Both the position numbers and the translations under genes were made by a program. Below are positions 33,283 through 41,966 of a DNA stretch of 64,000 nucleotides, piece by piece. Under the pieces are notes generated by a model, which saw nothing but the letters and a program-made list of their open reading frames with translations, had not been told where the DNA came from and did no database searches. The stretch is from Streptomyces roseus (GTDB taxonomy: Bacteria; Actinomycetota; Actinomycetes; Streptomycetales; Streptomycetaceae), in NCBI RefSeq assembly GCF_001044425.1, contig NZ_LFML01000020.1, positions 22,330 through 86,329 on the forward strand, given 5' to 3'. Positions within the stretch are counted from its first letter, which is position 1. Every line of letters begins with the position of its first letter.

Positions 33283-33477
33283 ATGGCGACTCGGCAGCAG
33301 GAAGCGGAAACGGCGGCCTCGGCCTGCCCGGGGCGGTTGCCGGACCTCTCGGGGTTCGATCTGGCCGCACTGCGCGGGATCGACCACCCCGTGCTGGCCC
33401 CGGTCATCGAGGGCATGGTGCAACGGGTCACGCACCCCGCCGAGATCCTCAACGCCTTCGACTCCGGGGTGGCCTGA
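33283..33477 (+). CDS. fxsA: FxSxx-COOH type RiPP precursor FxsA, variant tail
   Basis: 64 residues. The leader-like region (LPDLSGFDLAALRGIDHPVLAPVIEGMVQRV) matches FxSxx-COOH precursor peptides, and the protein ends AFDSGVA. Canonical members end F-x-S-x-x; here one residue follows, so the final six are F-D-S-G-V-A. FxsB-type enzymes are known or predicted to crosslink the aromatic side chain to a nearby residue in such motifs, giving a small cyclophane. The gene sits 60 bp after the vWA gene and 177 bp before the radical SAM gene. Family membership is well supported by context; the altered tail may shift or abolish recognition. Confidence 0.85.
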   Translation: MATRQQEAETAASACPGRLPDLSGFDLAALRGIDHPVLAPVIEGMVQRVTHPAEILNAFDSGVA

Positions 33478-33654
33478 GGGTGCGGGGGCGGGGGGCGGCG
33501 GCGGGCGGCGGACAGCGGCTCCGGCGGGCGCCGGCCCCTCACGCACCGCAGTCCCAAGGCCACGCAGCGCACCCACAGTTGACCCGTTTCCGCCGTTAGC
33601 CGGTGCCGTCCGCCGGGCAGGGATGGACCGTCCGCGGCGCGGGAGGTGCAGGCG

Positions 33655-35100
33655 ATGAGGCAGACCGACACGAGCGACACCGTGCTGCCCTCCTTACGGA
33701 ACCACCTGGTCCACGCCCCGTGGCCGTACGCCCGGCTCGATGTGGCCGCGCTCCGCGCGGCGGGCCACCGGCCGCACCCGGTAAGGCAGTTCGTGCTCAA
33801 GACCCGCAGCCGCTGCAACCTCGCCTGCACCTACTGCTACGTGTACGAGATGGCCGACCAGGGCTGGCGCGCCCAGCCCGCCGCCATGTCCCCGGCCACC
33901 ACCGCCCGCGCCGCCGACCGCATCGCCGAGCACGCCGCCGCCCACGACCTGACCCGTGTCGACCTGGTCCTGCACGGCGGCGAACCCCTGCTCACCGCCC
34001 CCGCCGAACTGGCCGCGCCCGTCGACGCGGTACGGGCGGCCCTCGCCCGGACCTCGCCGCGGACCCGGGTCACCGCCACCGTCCAGACCAACGGCACCCT
34101 GCTCACGCGCGGCCGGCTCGGCGCGCTCGCCGCCGCCGGGATCCGGGTCGGCGTGAGCCTCGACGGCGGGCTGCCCGCACACAACGCGCGCCGGGTGGAC
34201 CGCGGTGGCCGCCCGGGGTTCGGGGCCGCCGCGCGGGGGCTGCGCCTGCTCGCCCGGCACCCCGAGAGCTACGCCGGGGTGCTCTGCGTCGTCGACCTGG
34301 CCCAGGACCCGGTGGAGACGTACGAGTCCCTGCTCGACTTCGCCCCGCCGGTGATCGGCCTGCTGCTCCCCCTGGCCAACTGGAACACCCCGCCGCCCGG
34401 CCACCGGCCGCCCCGCACCCCGTACGCCGACTGGCTCGTCGCCGTCTTCGAACGCTGGTGGCACGACGCGGCGCTGCGGACCCGGATCCGGATCTTCGAG
34501 GAGATCATCGCCCTGCTGCTCGGACTGCCCGCCGCCACCGAGACCCTCGGCCTCGCCCCCGCCGCCACCGCCGTGATCGAGACCGACGGGGGCATCGAGC
34601 AGGCCGACTCGCTCAAATCCGCCTACGAGGGCGCCGCCGCCACCGGGATGACGGTGGAGAGCCACGGTTTCGACGCCTTCCTCGACCACCCCGGGCTCGC
34701 CGCCCGCCAGCTGGGGCGGGAGGCGCTGGCCGAAGGGTGCCGGGCCTGTGAGCTCGTCGAGGTCTGCGGCGGCGGCCACTACCCGCACCGCTACCGCGCC
34801 GCCGAGGGCTTCCGGCAGCCCTCCGTGTACTGCGCCGACCTCCAGGTCCTCATCCGCCACATCGCGGCCGCCCTGAGGCGGGCCGCGGAGCGACCGGCGA
34901 CGGACCGGCGGGCAGCGGAGCAACCGGCAACGGACCGGCAGGCCGCGGAGCAGCCGGCAACGGACCGGCGGGCCGCGGAGCGACCGGCGACGGACCGGCG
35001 GGCCGCGGAGCAACAGGCCGTAGACCGGCGGGCCGCGGACCGGCGGGCCGCGGGCCCGGCCGGGCCGGGCCGGGCGCCGTTACGGGCGGCGGCCTCATGA
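33655..35100 (+). CDS. fxsB: FxsB radical SAM/SPASM maturase
   Basis: 481 residues. The radical SAM cluster motif is C54-NLA-C58-TY-C61 (CxxxCxxC), followed by the GGEPL box. A SPASM-like cysteine cluster lies near 363-395 (CRACELVEVCGGGHYPHRY and VYCADL). It should use SAM radicals to crosslink FxsA. Residues 409-468 or so carry a ten-residue repeat (RAAExPATDR) in five copies, a tail with no role in the core fold. Start ATG 33655 has GGGAGG nine bases upstream; GTG 33646 abuts that site and is unlikely. The stop overlaps the HExxH gene start (ATGA). Confidence 0.9.
   Translation: MRQTDTSDTVLPSLRNHLVHAPWPYARLDVAALRAAGHRPHPVRQFVLKTRSRCNLACTYCYVYEMADQGWRAQPAAMSPATTARAADRIAEHAAAHDLTRVDLVLHGGEPLLTAPAELAAPVDAVRAALARTSPRTRVTATVQTNGTLLTRGRLGALAAAGIRVGVSLDGGLPAHNARRVDRGGRPGFGAAARGLRLLARHPESYAGVLCVVDLAQDPVETYESLLDFAPPVIGLLLPLANWNTPPPGHRPPRTPYADWLVAVFERWWHDAALRTRIRIFEEIIALLLGLPAATETLGLAPAATAVIETDGGIEQADSLKSAYEGAAATGMTVESHGFDAFLDHPGLAARQLGREALAEGCRACELVEVCGGGHYPHRYRAAEGFRQPSVYCADLQVLIRHIAAALRRAAERPATDRRAAEQPATDRQAAEQPATDRRAAERPATDRRAAEQQAVDRRAADRRAAGPAGPGRAPLRAAAS
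34879..35058 (+). repeat. 30-bp tandem repeat inside the 3' end of fxsB
   Basis: Five in-frame copies of a 30-bp unit begin at 34879, 34909, 34939, 34969 and 34999, followed by a degenerate sixth. Each encodes RAAE[R/Q]PATD[R] or a close variant. Repeat boundaries follow codons exactly, so copy number can change without a frameshift. Confidence 0.9.
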
Positions 35101-36353
35101 CCGACTCCCTGACCGGCTTCACCGTCACCTCCGCCACCCTGGGCGCCCTCGCCTCCACCGAGCCCTGCGCCGAGGCCACCCGCCTGGTCCGCGACATCCG
35201 CCGCTCCAAGCGGCTCGTCCTGCTGCGCGGGGTCCTCGACGCCGCCCCCGGCGGCCGGGCCGGGGAGGCCGCCGACCACTGGGCCCTGCTGGAGGAGGCC
35301 GAACGGCACGACCCCGAGGCCGTCCGGGACGTACTGCACTACCCGGCCACCGGGGTCTGGGCCGAGGAGACCCTGCGCCGGCTGCACGCCCCGTACGGGC
35401 CGCCCGCCGACCTCGGCCACCTCGGGGCCCTCGCCGTCGCCGCGGCCCTGCGCTCCGGGATCACCTTCAAGGCGACGCTGCGGCCGGTCAACGGCCGCCT
35501 CGTCCTGCCCACCCTCGGACTGCTGCGCCCCGCCCGGCCCGGCCCGCTCGCCCTCACCGAGGGCTGCTGGGACCCCGACGACCCCGCCGCCCTCCTCCTG
35601 CACGCCCTGCCCGGCGGCCGGACCGCCCTCGACGACCTCGACCCGTACCGGGCCCCCGGACCCGCCCACCCCGGGCCCGTCCGCCCCGCCCGCCGGCTCA
35701 CCCCCAAGGGCCACAAGCGCTGGGACACCCAGTGGGCCGGGGCGCTCACCCTGCTCGACCGCTACGACACCGCCCGCGCCGAGGAGATCGGCCTGCTGCT
35801 GCGCTCCGTGGTCCCGCTGGGCGGCGGCTCCCGCTCCAGCGGCGCCACCCTGCCCGCGGCCGCCGGGTCGGTGCTGGCCCGTACGCAGGCCCCGCCCGCC
35901 CTGGCCGCCACCCTCGTCCACGAGGTCCAGCACGGCAAGCTCACCGCCCTCGCCGACGTCCTGACCCTGCACACCGCCGACCGCACCCCCCGGCACTGGG
36001 CCCCCTGGCGCGGCGATCCCCGCCCGCTGGACGGGCTCCTGCACGGCGCGTACGCCCACCTGGCCCTGGCCGGGTACTGGCAGCGCGCCGCCCTCTACGG
36101 CGCGCGCGGCGCCTGGGCCCAGCACGCCCGGATCCGCGCCCAGGTCGCAGCCGTCCTCCCCGCACTGCACCGGCATCCGCGACTGACGACGGCGGGACGG
36201 GAGTTCACGGCCGCCATGGCCGTCGCCGAGCGGTCCATGGACGATCTGCCGCCGCCCGGCGACCAGCACGCCGTCGCCCGCCGCGCCGTCGACCGCGAGC
36301 GCCGCGCCTGGTGCGCCCGGCACCCCGAACTCGCCCCGTTCGCGGAGGGCTGA
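35097..36353 (+). CDS. HExxH-motif protein of the Fxs locus (possible peptide hydroxylase)
   Basis: 418 residues, mostly helical and Ala/Leu/Arg rich. The sole catalytic signature is LVHEVQHGK at residues 274-281 (HExxH 275-279). This protein family regularly accompanies FxsB. It was first seen as a putative metalloprotease, and related HExxH proteins have lately been annotated as alpha-ketoglutarate-dependent peptide beta-hydroxylases. Either role would act on the FxsA peptide. The start ATG overlaps the fxsB stop by four bases, so the two are coupled. No signal peptide is present. Confidence 0.8.
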   Translation: MTDSLTGFTVTSATLGALASTEPCAEATRLVRDIRRSKRLVLLRGVLDAAPGGRAGEAADHWALLEEAERHDPEAVRDVLHYPATGVWAEETLRRLHAPYGPPADLGHLGALAVAAALRSGITFKATLRPVNGRLVLPTLGLLRPARPGPLALTEGCWDPDDPAALLLHALPGGRTALDDLDPYRAPGPAHPGPVRPARRLTPKGHKRWDTQWAGALTLLDRYDTARAEEIGLLLRSVVPLGGGSRSSGATLPAAAGSVLARTQAPPALAATLVHEVQHGKLTALADVLTLHTADRTPRHWAPWRGDPRPLDGLLHGAYAHLALAGYWQRAALYGARGAWAQHARIRAQVAAVLPALHRHPRLTTAGREFTAAMAVAERSMDDLPPPGDQHAVARRAVDRERRAWCARHPELAPFAEG

Positions 36354-36416
36354 CGCACCGTCCGCTGCGGTACCTTTCAAGCCCGTCCACCGCCCGGATG
36401 CCAGGGAGACGGCCGC

Positions 36417-39400
36417 ATGACCACCGGACTTCGGCAGGACCGAGACCGCGACGCAGCCGCGCAGCCGCAGCGCTTCGTCATCAGCTTCGCCGGATTCAAC
36501 CGGCCCTGGGCCGTGTGGATCGCCCACCGCCTGGAGGAACACGGCCACCGGGTCGCCCTCGCGCGCTGGGACCCGCAGTCCGCCCCCGGCCTGGCCCCCG
36601 CCCTCGACGACCTGGCCCGCAGCGGCAGCCGGGTCCTGCTCATCCTCAGCGAGCGCTACTTCTCCGCCGCAGCCCATACCGACGAGGAGTGGAACACCGC
36701 CCTGCGCACGGTCACCGACGCCCACCCCGACCGGTTCGCGGCCGTATGCCTCACCGACGCGCCGCTGCCCAGCGCCGTGGCCGTACTGGAGAAGACCGAC
36801 CTGTGGGGCCTGGACGCGTACGAGGCCGAGTACCGGGTGCTGCGCCGGCTCGAACTGCCCACCGACCGGGTCGGCGCCGAGACCGGCCGCCGCGGCCCCC
36901 GCTTCCCCAACGACCCGCCCGAGATCTGGGGCCGCGTCCCGCGCCGCAACCCCCGCTTCACCGGCCGCAACGACGTCATCGGCCGGCTGCGCACCGCCCT
37001 CTGCGACGCCCCGCCCGGCGCCTCGACCGTCACCCTGCTCGGGCTGTCCGGGGTGGGCAAGACGCAGGTCGCCACCGAGTACGCGTACCGCTTCGCCTCC
37101 GAGTACGACGTGGTGTGGTGGGTCCCCGCCGAGGACCGGCCCACCCTGCGCGAGCGGCTCGCCGACCTCGCGACGGCGATGGGCCTGCCGCGCGGCGCCG
37201 GCAGCTACGGCGAGCAGATCCGGGCCGTCCTGGAGGCGCTGCGCCGCGGATCCCCGTACAGCCGCTGGCTGGTGGTCTTCGACGGCTGCGACAACCCCGA
37301 CGACCTCATCGACCTGCTGCCCTCGGGGGCGGGCGACGTGATCATCACCTCCCGCAACCGCGAATGGGCCTCCCGGCACACCAGCCTCCTCGAAGTCCCG
37401 CTGTACGCGCGCCCCGAGTCGATCACCTTCATCCGCCGCCGGGCCCACCGGCTCACCGGCGAGGAGGCCGACCAGCTCGCCGAGGCCCTGGAGGACTACC
37501 CGCTCGCCCTCGACCAGACCGCCGGCTGGCTCGCCGACTCCCCGCTGACGGTCGGCGACTACCTGGCGCTGCTCCAGCGCAGACTGGACTCCCGGGAGGC
37601 CGTCACCGTCTCCGACGACTACCCGCTGCCCTTCCCCACCGCCCTCGCGATACTGCTGAACAACGTCCGCGAGAACTTCCCCGACGCGCTCTCCCTGCTG
37701 CGGCTGTTCGTGTTCTTCGCGCCCGGGCCGGTGCCGCTGCGGCTGCTGCGCGAGTTCCCCGCCGACGACGTGCCCGAACAGCTCGCCGGGCTGATCAACG
37801 ACCAGATCCGGTGGAACGCCGCCCTCAACAAGCTGGTGCAGTTCTCCGTCGTCCGCCTCGAATACTCCGACCTGTCGGTGGAGGAGGGCGGCGGGCTGGA
37901 GACCGTGCAGCTGCACCGCATGGTGCACGGGATCGTCCGCGAGAACCTCGCCGAGGAGGAGGCCGAGCCGCTCTCGCGCGCCGTACGGCAGGTCCTCGCC
38001 GCCGCCGACCCGGGCCGCCCCACCGACTCCCGGCTGTGGCCCCGCTACGCCGAGCTGATCCCGCACCTGGAGAGTTCCGGCGTACTGACCAGCAGCAACC
38101 CGCGGATCCAGACCTTCCTGCTGCACTGCCTGCGCTACCTGATCCTCGCCGGGGAGTACCGCACCTGCCTGCGGCTCGCCGAACGCACCGACGCCGTGTG
38201 GCGCGCGATGCTCGGCGACGACCACGACCAGGTCCGCGAGCTGAGCTACCACTACGGCGGCGCCCTGCGGATGCTCGGGCACTTCAAGCGCGCCGAGACC
38301 CTCGCCAAATCGGTCGCCGACCGGCTGCTGGCCGAGCGGGGTGACCGGGACCTGGAGACCCTGCGCGCCACCAGCACGTACGCCGGGGTGCTGCTCAGCA
38401 CCGCCAAGTTCGACCAGGCCCGCGAGCTGCTGGAGCACGCCTTCGCCCGCTACCGCGAACTGCTCGGCGAGGACGACTCCACCACCCTCAACGCCGAGAA
38501 CAACGTGGCCGTCGCCCTGCGGCTGCTGGGCCGCTACCAGGAGGCGTACGAAACCGACCTCGACACCCTGCGCCGGCGCGAGCGGGTGCTGCGCGTACGG
38601 CACATCGCGACGCTCTCCTCCGGGATCGGCTGCGCCATGGGACTGCGCCTGATGGGCCGCTACCGCGAGGCCCTCGCCCGTCAGGAACAGGGGCTCAAGC
38701 TCAACACCCAGGTCCTGGGCCTCAACCACCCCCAGACGCTGCGCGCCGAACACAACCTCGGCATGTGCCTGCGCCGCTCCGGCGACATCCCGGGCGCCGG
38801 GGCCCGGCTGCGCAGCGTCCTGGAACGCTCCACCCGGGTCTTCGGCGCCGAGTTCCCCTGGACCCTGATGGTCGCCTCGGACTACGCCACGTACCTGCGG
38901 GAGTACGGGGACATCGGCGAGGCCCGCCGGATCTCGGAGGAGGTCGTCCGCGGCTACCAGACGCAGCTGGGCCTCGCCCACCCGTACAGCATCGGCACGG
39001 TCGGCAACCTCGGCCTGGTCCTGCGCGCCCAGGGCGAACGGGCCGAGGCCCTCAACCTGTCGGAGCAGGCCCTGGTCGGCATGCGGGGCGCGGTCGGGGA
39101 CCGCCACCCGTGGACGCTGGGCTGCGCCCTGAACGCGACGGGCCACCGCAACATCACGGGGCACTTCGAGGACGCGGTGTCCCTGAGCCGCGACACCCTC
39201 CGGGGCTGCGAACAGGTCCTGGGCCCGGACCACCCGATGACCCTGAGCGCGCAGATCGCCTTGGCGGCGGACCTCCGCTCGGTCCGCGAGGACGCGGAGG
39301 CGGGCAAGCACGAGGAGGCGGGCCTGAAGGCCCTGACCCGCACCCTGGGCCCCCAACACGTCCACACGGTCTCGGCGCGCCAGCAGAACCGCCCGTACTG

Positions 39401-39422
39401 GGACTTCGAGCCGCAGCCGTAA
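36417..39422 (+). CDS. fxsT: FxsT: TIR-like, NB-ARC ATPase and TPR protein
   Basis: 1001 residues in STAND/NLR order. A TIR-like domain is at about 18-150 (FVISFAGFNRPWAVWIAHRLEEHG, RVLLILSERYF). The NB-ARC domain runs from about 180 to 480, with P-loop GLSGVGKTQ at 209-217, WLVVFDGCDNPDD as Walker B, and VIITSRN as sensor. The carboxyl half is tetratricopeptide repeats up to about 985. It would be the sensor/switch of the system, triggered by ligand binding to the repeats. It begins 63 bp after the HExxH gene; TACCTT near 36371 could be a weak local promoter. It is the last gene of the seven-gene run. Confidence 0.9.
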   Translation: MTTGLRQDRDRDAAAQPQRFVISFAGFNRPWAVWIAHRLEEHGHRVALARWDPQSAPGLAPALDDLARSGSRVLLILSERYFSAAAHTDEEWNTALRTVTDAHPDRFAAVCLTDAPLPSAVAVLEKTDLWGLDAYEAEYRVLRRLELPTDRVGAETGRRGPRFPNDPPEIWGRVPRRNPRFTGRNDVIGRLRTALCDAPPGASTVTLLGLSGVGKTQVATEYAYRFASEYDVVWWVPAEDRPTLRERLADLATAMGLPRGAGSYGEQIRAVLEALRRGSPYSRWLVVFDGCDNPDDLIDLLPSGAGDVIITSRNREWASRHTSLLEVPLYARPESITFIRRRAHRLTGEEADQLAEALEDYPLALDQTAGWLADSPLTVGDYLALLQRRLDSREAVTVSDDYPLPFPTALAILLNNVRENFPDALSLLRLFVFFAPGPVPLRLLREFPADDVPEQLAGLINDQIRWNAALNKLVQFSVVRLEYSDLSVEEGGGLETVQLHRMVHGIVRENLAEEEAEPLSRAVRQVLAAADPGRPTDSRLWPRYAELIPHLESSGVLTSSNPRIQTFLLHCLRYLILAGEYRTCLRLAERTDAVWRAMLGDDHDQVRELSYHYGGALRMLGHFKRAETLAKSVADRLLAERGDRDLETLRATSTYAGVLLSTAKFDQARELLEHAFARYRELLGEDDSTTLNAENNVAVALRLLGRYQEAYETDLDTLRRRERVLRVRHIATLSSGIGCAMGLRLMGRYREALARQEQGLKLNTQVLGLNHPQTLRAEHNLGMCLRRSGDIPGAGARLRSVLERSTRVFGAEFPWTLMVASDYATYLREYGDIGEARRISEEVVRGYQTQLGLAHPYSIGTVGNLGLVLRAQGERAEALNLSEQALVGMRGAVGDRHPWTLGCALNATGHRNITGHFEDAVSLSRDTLRGCEQVLGPDHPMTLSAQIALAADLRSVREDAEAGKHEEAGLKALTRTLGPQHVHTVSARQQNRPYWDFEPQP

Positions 39423-39440
39423 CCGGATCCGCCCGGGCCG

Positions 39441-40325
39441 TCACTTCCGGCTTCGGCCGGACTCCGAATGCCGGAAGGCGTCCAAGGCCGCGCGCGCGGC
39501 GGCCTTGAGTCCGGCGTCGTCCAGATCTCCGGGCTCGGCGAATTCGGGATCGACCGCGTAGTCCTCAAGGAGCATGAACACCTGGTCGAAGAGAGCGCCG
39601 AGCGGCCCCTGGACCCGCTCGCCCTGCGCCTGGGAAGCACGTCGGGCTTCCCACCAGCCATGAGCGAAGTCAGGTGCGCCGCAGGTGCCATCGGCAAACG
39701 CGTCCAGCAGCGCCACCTGCCGGGCCGCCGCACTCGTCGGGGCGACGTCGTCGGGATGGGTCCACGCCCGGTGTACGGGACCGTACTCGGCTGCCACCAC
39801 CGACAGCGAAGGGTGGCGGTCCGAGAGGGCGCGGGCATACCGGCCGAAGTGCGCGCGTGCCGTGTCGGTCCCTTCCCCGACCGCCGAGGCCATGAAAGCG
39901 GTGGATCCCGCGATCAATGCATAGCCGGATCGGGGGAAAAGGACAGCACCTTGCAGGCCGGGCGTGCACAGAACGAACGGCGGGCGGATGTGCGTTCCCG
40001 CGGTGCTGACAGACACCCGGGACGTCGTACCGGGGCTCGCGCCAGGGCCGTCGCCGAGTTCGGCGGCAATGAGGTACGGGGCACCTACCGCGCGGCATCC
40101 AGCCTCGATCCGACGGGCCAGCGCCGCATCGACTTGTCCGCCTGCAGGAACTGGCGTTACCGATTTGCCCCGCAGCCAGGACGGAGTGAACGCGCCGTCC
40201 GAAGCCAGCGCATTTCGCACGACCGAGGCGTCGTCGTGGTCTCGTGGATGTCGTGCCAGACGGCTGTGCTTGAGCCTGCCCGCCTCGTAGAGGAAGCGCG
40301 TCACCGAGGACGGGTCGTCAGCCAC
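39441..40325 (-). CDS. Hypothetical protein, possible colicin-immunity-like carboxyl domain
   Basis: 294 residues, no signal peptide and no clear membrane segment. The first 180 residues are not recognisable to me. The last 100 or so (LFDQVFMLLEDYAVDPEFAEPGDLDDAGLKAAARAALDAF) resemble colicin D immunity-like proteins, but only weakly. It is convergent with fxsT (18 bp apart) and divergent from an XRE regulator. A toxin-immunity or regulator-target link to that neighbour is conceivable but unproven. Confidence 0.6.
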   Translation of the reverse strand: MADDPSSVTRFLYEAGRLKHSRLARHPRDHDDASVVRNALASDGAFTPSWLRGKSVTPVPAGGQVDAALARRIEAGCRAVGAPYLIAAELGDGPGASPGTTSRVSVSTAGTHIRPPFVLCTPGLQGAVLFPRSGYALIAGSTAFMASAVGEGTDTARAHFGRYARALSDRHPSLSVVAAEYGPVHRAWTHPDDVAPTSAAARQVALLDAFADGTCGAPDFAHGWWEARRASQAQGERVQGPLGALFDQVFMLLEDYAVDPEFAEPGDLDDAGLKAAARAALDAFRHSESGRSRK

Positions 40326-40412
40326 TGTGTCTCCTTCTCACGTCTCGACGAGGCGGATCGCGTACGGGACGCCCACCCAGGGCCGGGGCAGGGGGATTTC
40401 GCCGTCTGCCGG

Positions 40413-40438
40413 TACCGTTCAGGTGTCGAGTCTGAACG
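40413..40438 (+). promoter_or_regulatory. Promoter and operator of the XRE regulator gene
   Basis: TACCGT at 40413-40418 is a good -10, and CGTTCAG (40416-40422) with CTGAACG (40432-40438) form a perfect inverted repeat, nine bases apart, overlapping it. GGGAG precedes the ATG by five bases. Autoregulation by the XRE protein is the simplest reading. Confidence 0.6.
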
Positions 40439-40447
40439 GGAGCCAGC

Positions 40448-41632
40448 ATGCACTCTCTACCGAACGACCACACCGGCGCGCGCATGAAGCGCCTGCGCCT
40501 CGAACGCCACCTGACGCAGCAGGCCGTATCGGACCTGGCCCAGGTCCCCTACAGCACCTACACCAAGACCGAACAGGGCGTCATCCCCGCCAGCCCGCAC
40601 CTGATCGCCGCAGTGGCCCGCGCCCTGCGCGTGTCCGTGGACACGATCACCGGACAGCCGTACGCCACCGAACTCCGCGCCGACGAGCTGGACGTCCTGA
40701 TCCGGCCGATCCGCGAGGCCCTCGACGTGTACGACCTCGGCTCCGACCCGGACGTCACCCCGCGGGCGCACCGGCTCCTGACCGTCGATGCCGAGGCCCT
40801 TCTCGTGGCCGTGCGCGGCGGGGAGATCAAGCGGACCGCCGGTCAGCTCCCCGGGCTCATCCACGAGGCGACCACGGCCGCTCATGCGGCGCCGGGCCGC
40901 GAACGGTGGCTGCTGCTGGCCAGCCTGTACCGCACGTCCTACGACGTCACCAGCAAGCTCGGCTACTACGACCTCGCCGCACTGGCCCTGGCCCGCATGG
41001 ACTGGGCGGCAGAGCGTGGCTCCGACGCGGTGTTCGGAGGCATGTACCGGTACATGCGCGCGCTCACCTACCTCAGGGACGGCGAGTACCGCACCGGGAA
41101 GCGCCTGGTGGACCTCGGACTGTGCACCCTGGCGCAGGCGGACCCGTCCCGGGAGCGGGAAGTCGTCACCGGGCAGCTGCACCTCGGCGCCGCGGTCATG
41201 GCCGGCCGGTCGAAGGACGGCGGCCGCGCTGAGGGGCACCTCGCGGAAGCAGAGCGGATCGCGGTCGCCACGGGCGAGGCAGTCAGTACGCACTGGCTGG
41301 CGTTCGGGCCGACGAACGTTGCCGTGCACCGGGTCAGCGTGCTCGCCGAACTCGACGAGTACGGGCAGGCCGCGCAGGTGGGCCGGAGCGTGATGATCCC
41401 GGCCGACTGGCCGAAGTCCCGTAGGTCGCACCACTATGCGGAACTGGCCCGGGCGCAGATGTGGACGGGGGACCTCGACGCCTCTTTCCAGAACCTGTTG
41501 AAGGCGAGAAAGTCGGCCCCGCAGCAGGCCCGTTATCACCAGACCGTCCGCGAGACCTACGCCGGCCTGGAGGCCGCTCGCCGACAACTCCCGGAATCCT
41601 TCTTGTCATACGGCTCCTGGCTGGGCGCGTAG
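40448..41632 (+). CDS. XRE-family regulator with helical-repeat sensor domain
   Basis: 394 residues. An amino-terminal helix-turn-helix (MKRLRLERHLTQQAVSDLAQVPYSTYTKTEQGVIPASPHLIAAVARAL) is followed by a long TPR-like helical region up to the end. This is the common Streptomyces design of regulators that sense a small molecule or peptide through repeats. Start ATG 40448 has GGGAG five bases upstream. It is followed by a terminator-like hairpin and two tiny genes. The target may be its own promoter and the divergent hypothetical gene. Confidence 0.85.
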   Translation: MHSLPNDHTGARMKRLRLERHLTQQAVSDLAQVPYSTYTKTEQGVIPASPHLIAAVARALRVSVDTITGQPYATELRADELDVLIRPIREALDVYDLGSDPDVTPRAHRLLTVDAEALLVAVRGGEIKRTAGQLPGLIHEATTAAHAAPGRERWLLLASLYRTSYDVTSKLGYYDLAALALARMDWAAERGSDAVFGGMYRYMRALTYLRDGEYRTGKRLVDLGLCTLAQADPSREREVVTGQLHLGAAVMAGRSKDGGRAEGHLAEAERIAVATGEAVSTHWLAFGPTNVAVHRVSVLAELDEYGQAAQVGRSVMIPADWPKSRRSHHYAELARAQMWTGDLDASFQNLLKARKSAPQQARYHQTVRETYAGLEAARRQLPESFLSYGSWLGA

Positions 41633-41648
41633 CGGTGAGCGAATCCTT

Positions 41649-41684
41649 GGCCCCGGCTATCAATATGTGGTGATAGCCGGGGCC
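41649..41684. terminator. 14-bp hairpin after the XRE gene
   Basis: Bases 41649-41662 pair perfectly with 41671-41684 around an eight-base loop, 17 bp after the stop, followed by TTGTCC. Confidence 0.75.
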
Positions 41685-41741
41685 TTGTCCTGCTCCCACA
41701 CTCGTCTCACCACCTGTAGACGACATAGGGAGTGAGACCCC

Positions 41742-41966
41742 GTGATGCATGAAGCAGTACCCCGCCTCTTCGAGGACGTCTCGCATGCGCTGCTCCACAA
41801 GCGGGTGCGGGACATCGCGTCCGGTGTCGAGGGGGAGCTCATGGCGGTGGTCCGGGAGGACGTCTCCGACACCCCCGTACGTGAGCGCTGGGTGCGCCTC
41901 GCGTACGTCCGGGGCCCCTCCGGGCGGGAGATCTCCACGGCCGTCGCCAACATCGAGGCCGTGTGA
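41742..41966 (+). CDS. Small conserved-looking hypothetical protein
   Basis: 74 residues: MMHEAVPRLFEDVSHALLHKRVRDIASG and so on. It is acidic and helical with no known domain. Start GTG 41742 (or ATG 41745) has GGGAG about nine bases upstream. It ends in TGATG, which is also the start of the next small gene, so the two are coupled. Such tiny pairs beside XRE regulators are frequent in Streptomyces and are often regulated by them. The function is not known. Confidence 0.6.
   Translation: MMHEAVPRLFEDVSHALLHKRVRDIASGVEGELMAVVREDVSDTPVRERWVRLAYVRGPSGREISTAVANIEAV

Noticed and set aside
28570..33576. A very long open frame on the minus strand opposite the protease, MoxR and vWA genes
   Set aside because: It is the antisense shadow of three well-supported genes. 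High GC removes stops, and its product is low-complexity Gly/Arg/Pro/Gln without any domain.
34791..39365. A 1.5-kb-codon open frame opposite fxsB, the HExxH gene and fxsT
   Set aside because: Antisense to genes with clear P-loop, radical SAM and HExxH motifs; its own product has no motif and biased composition.
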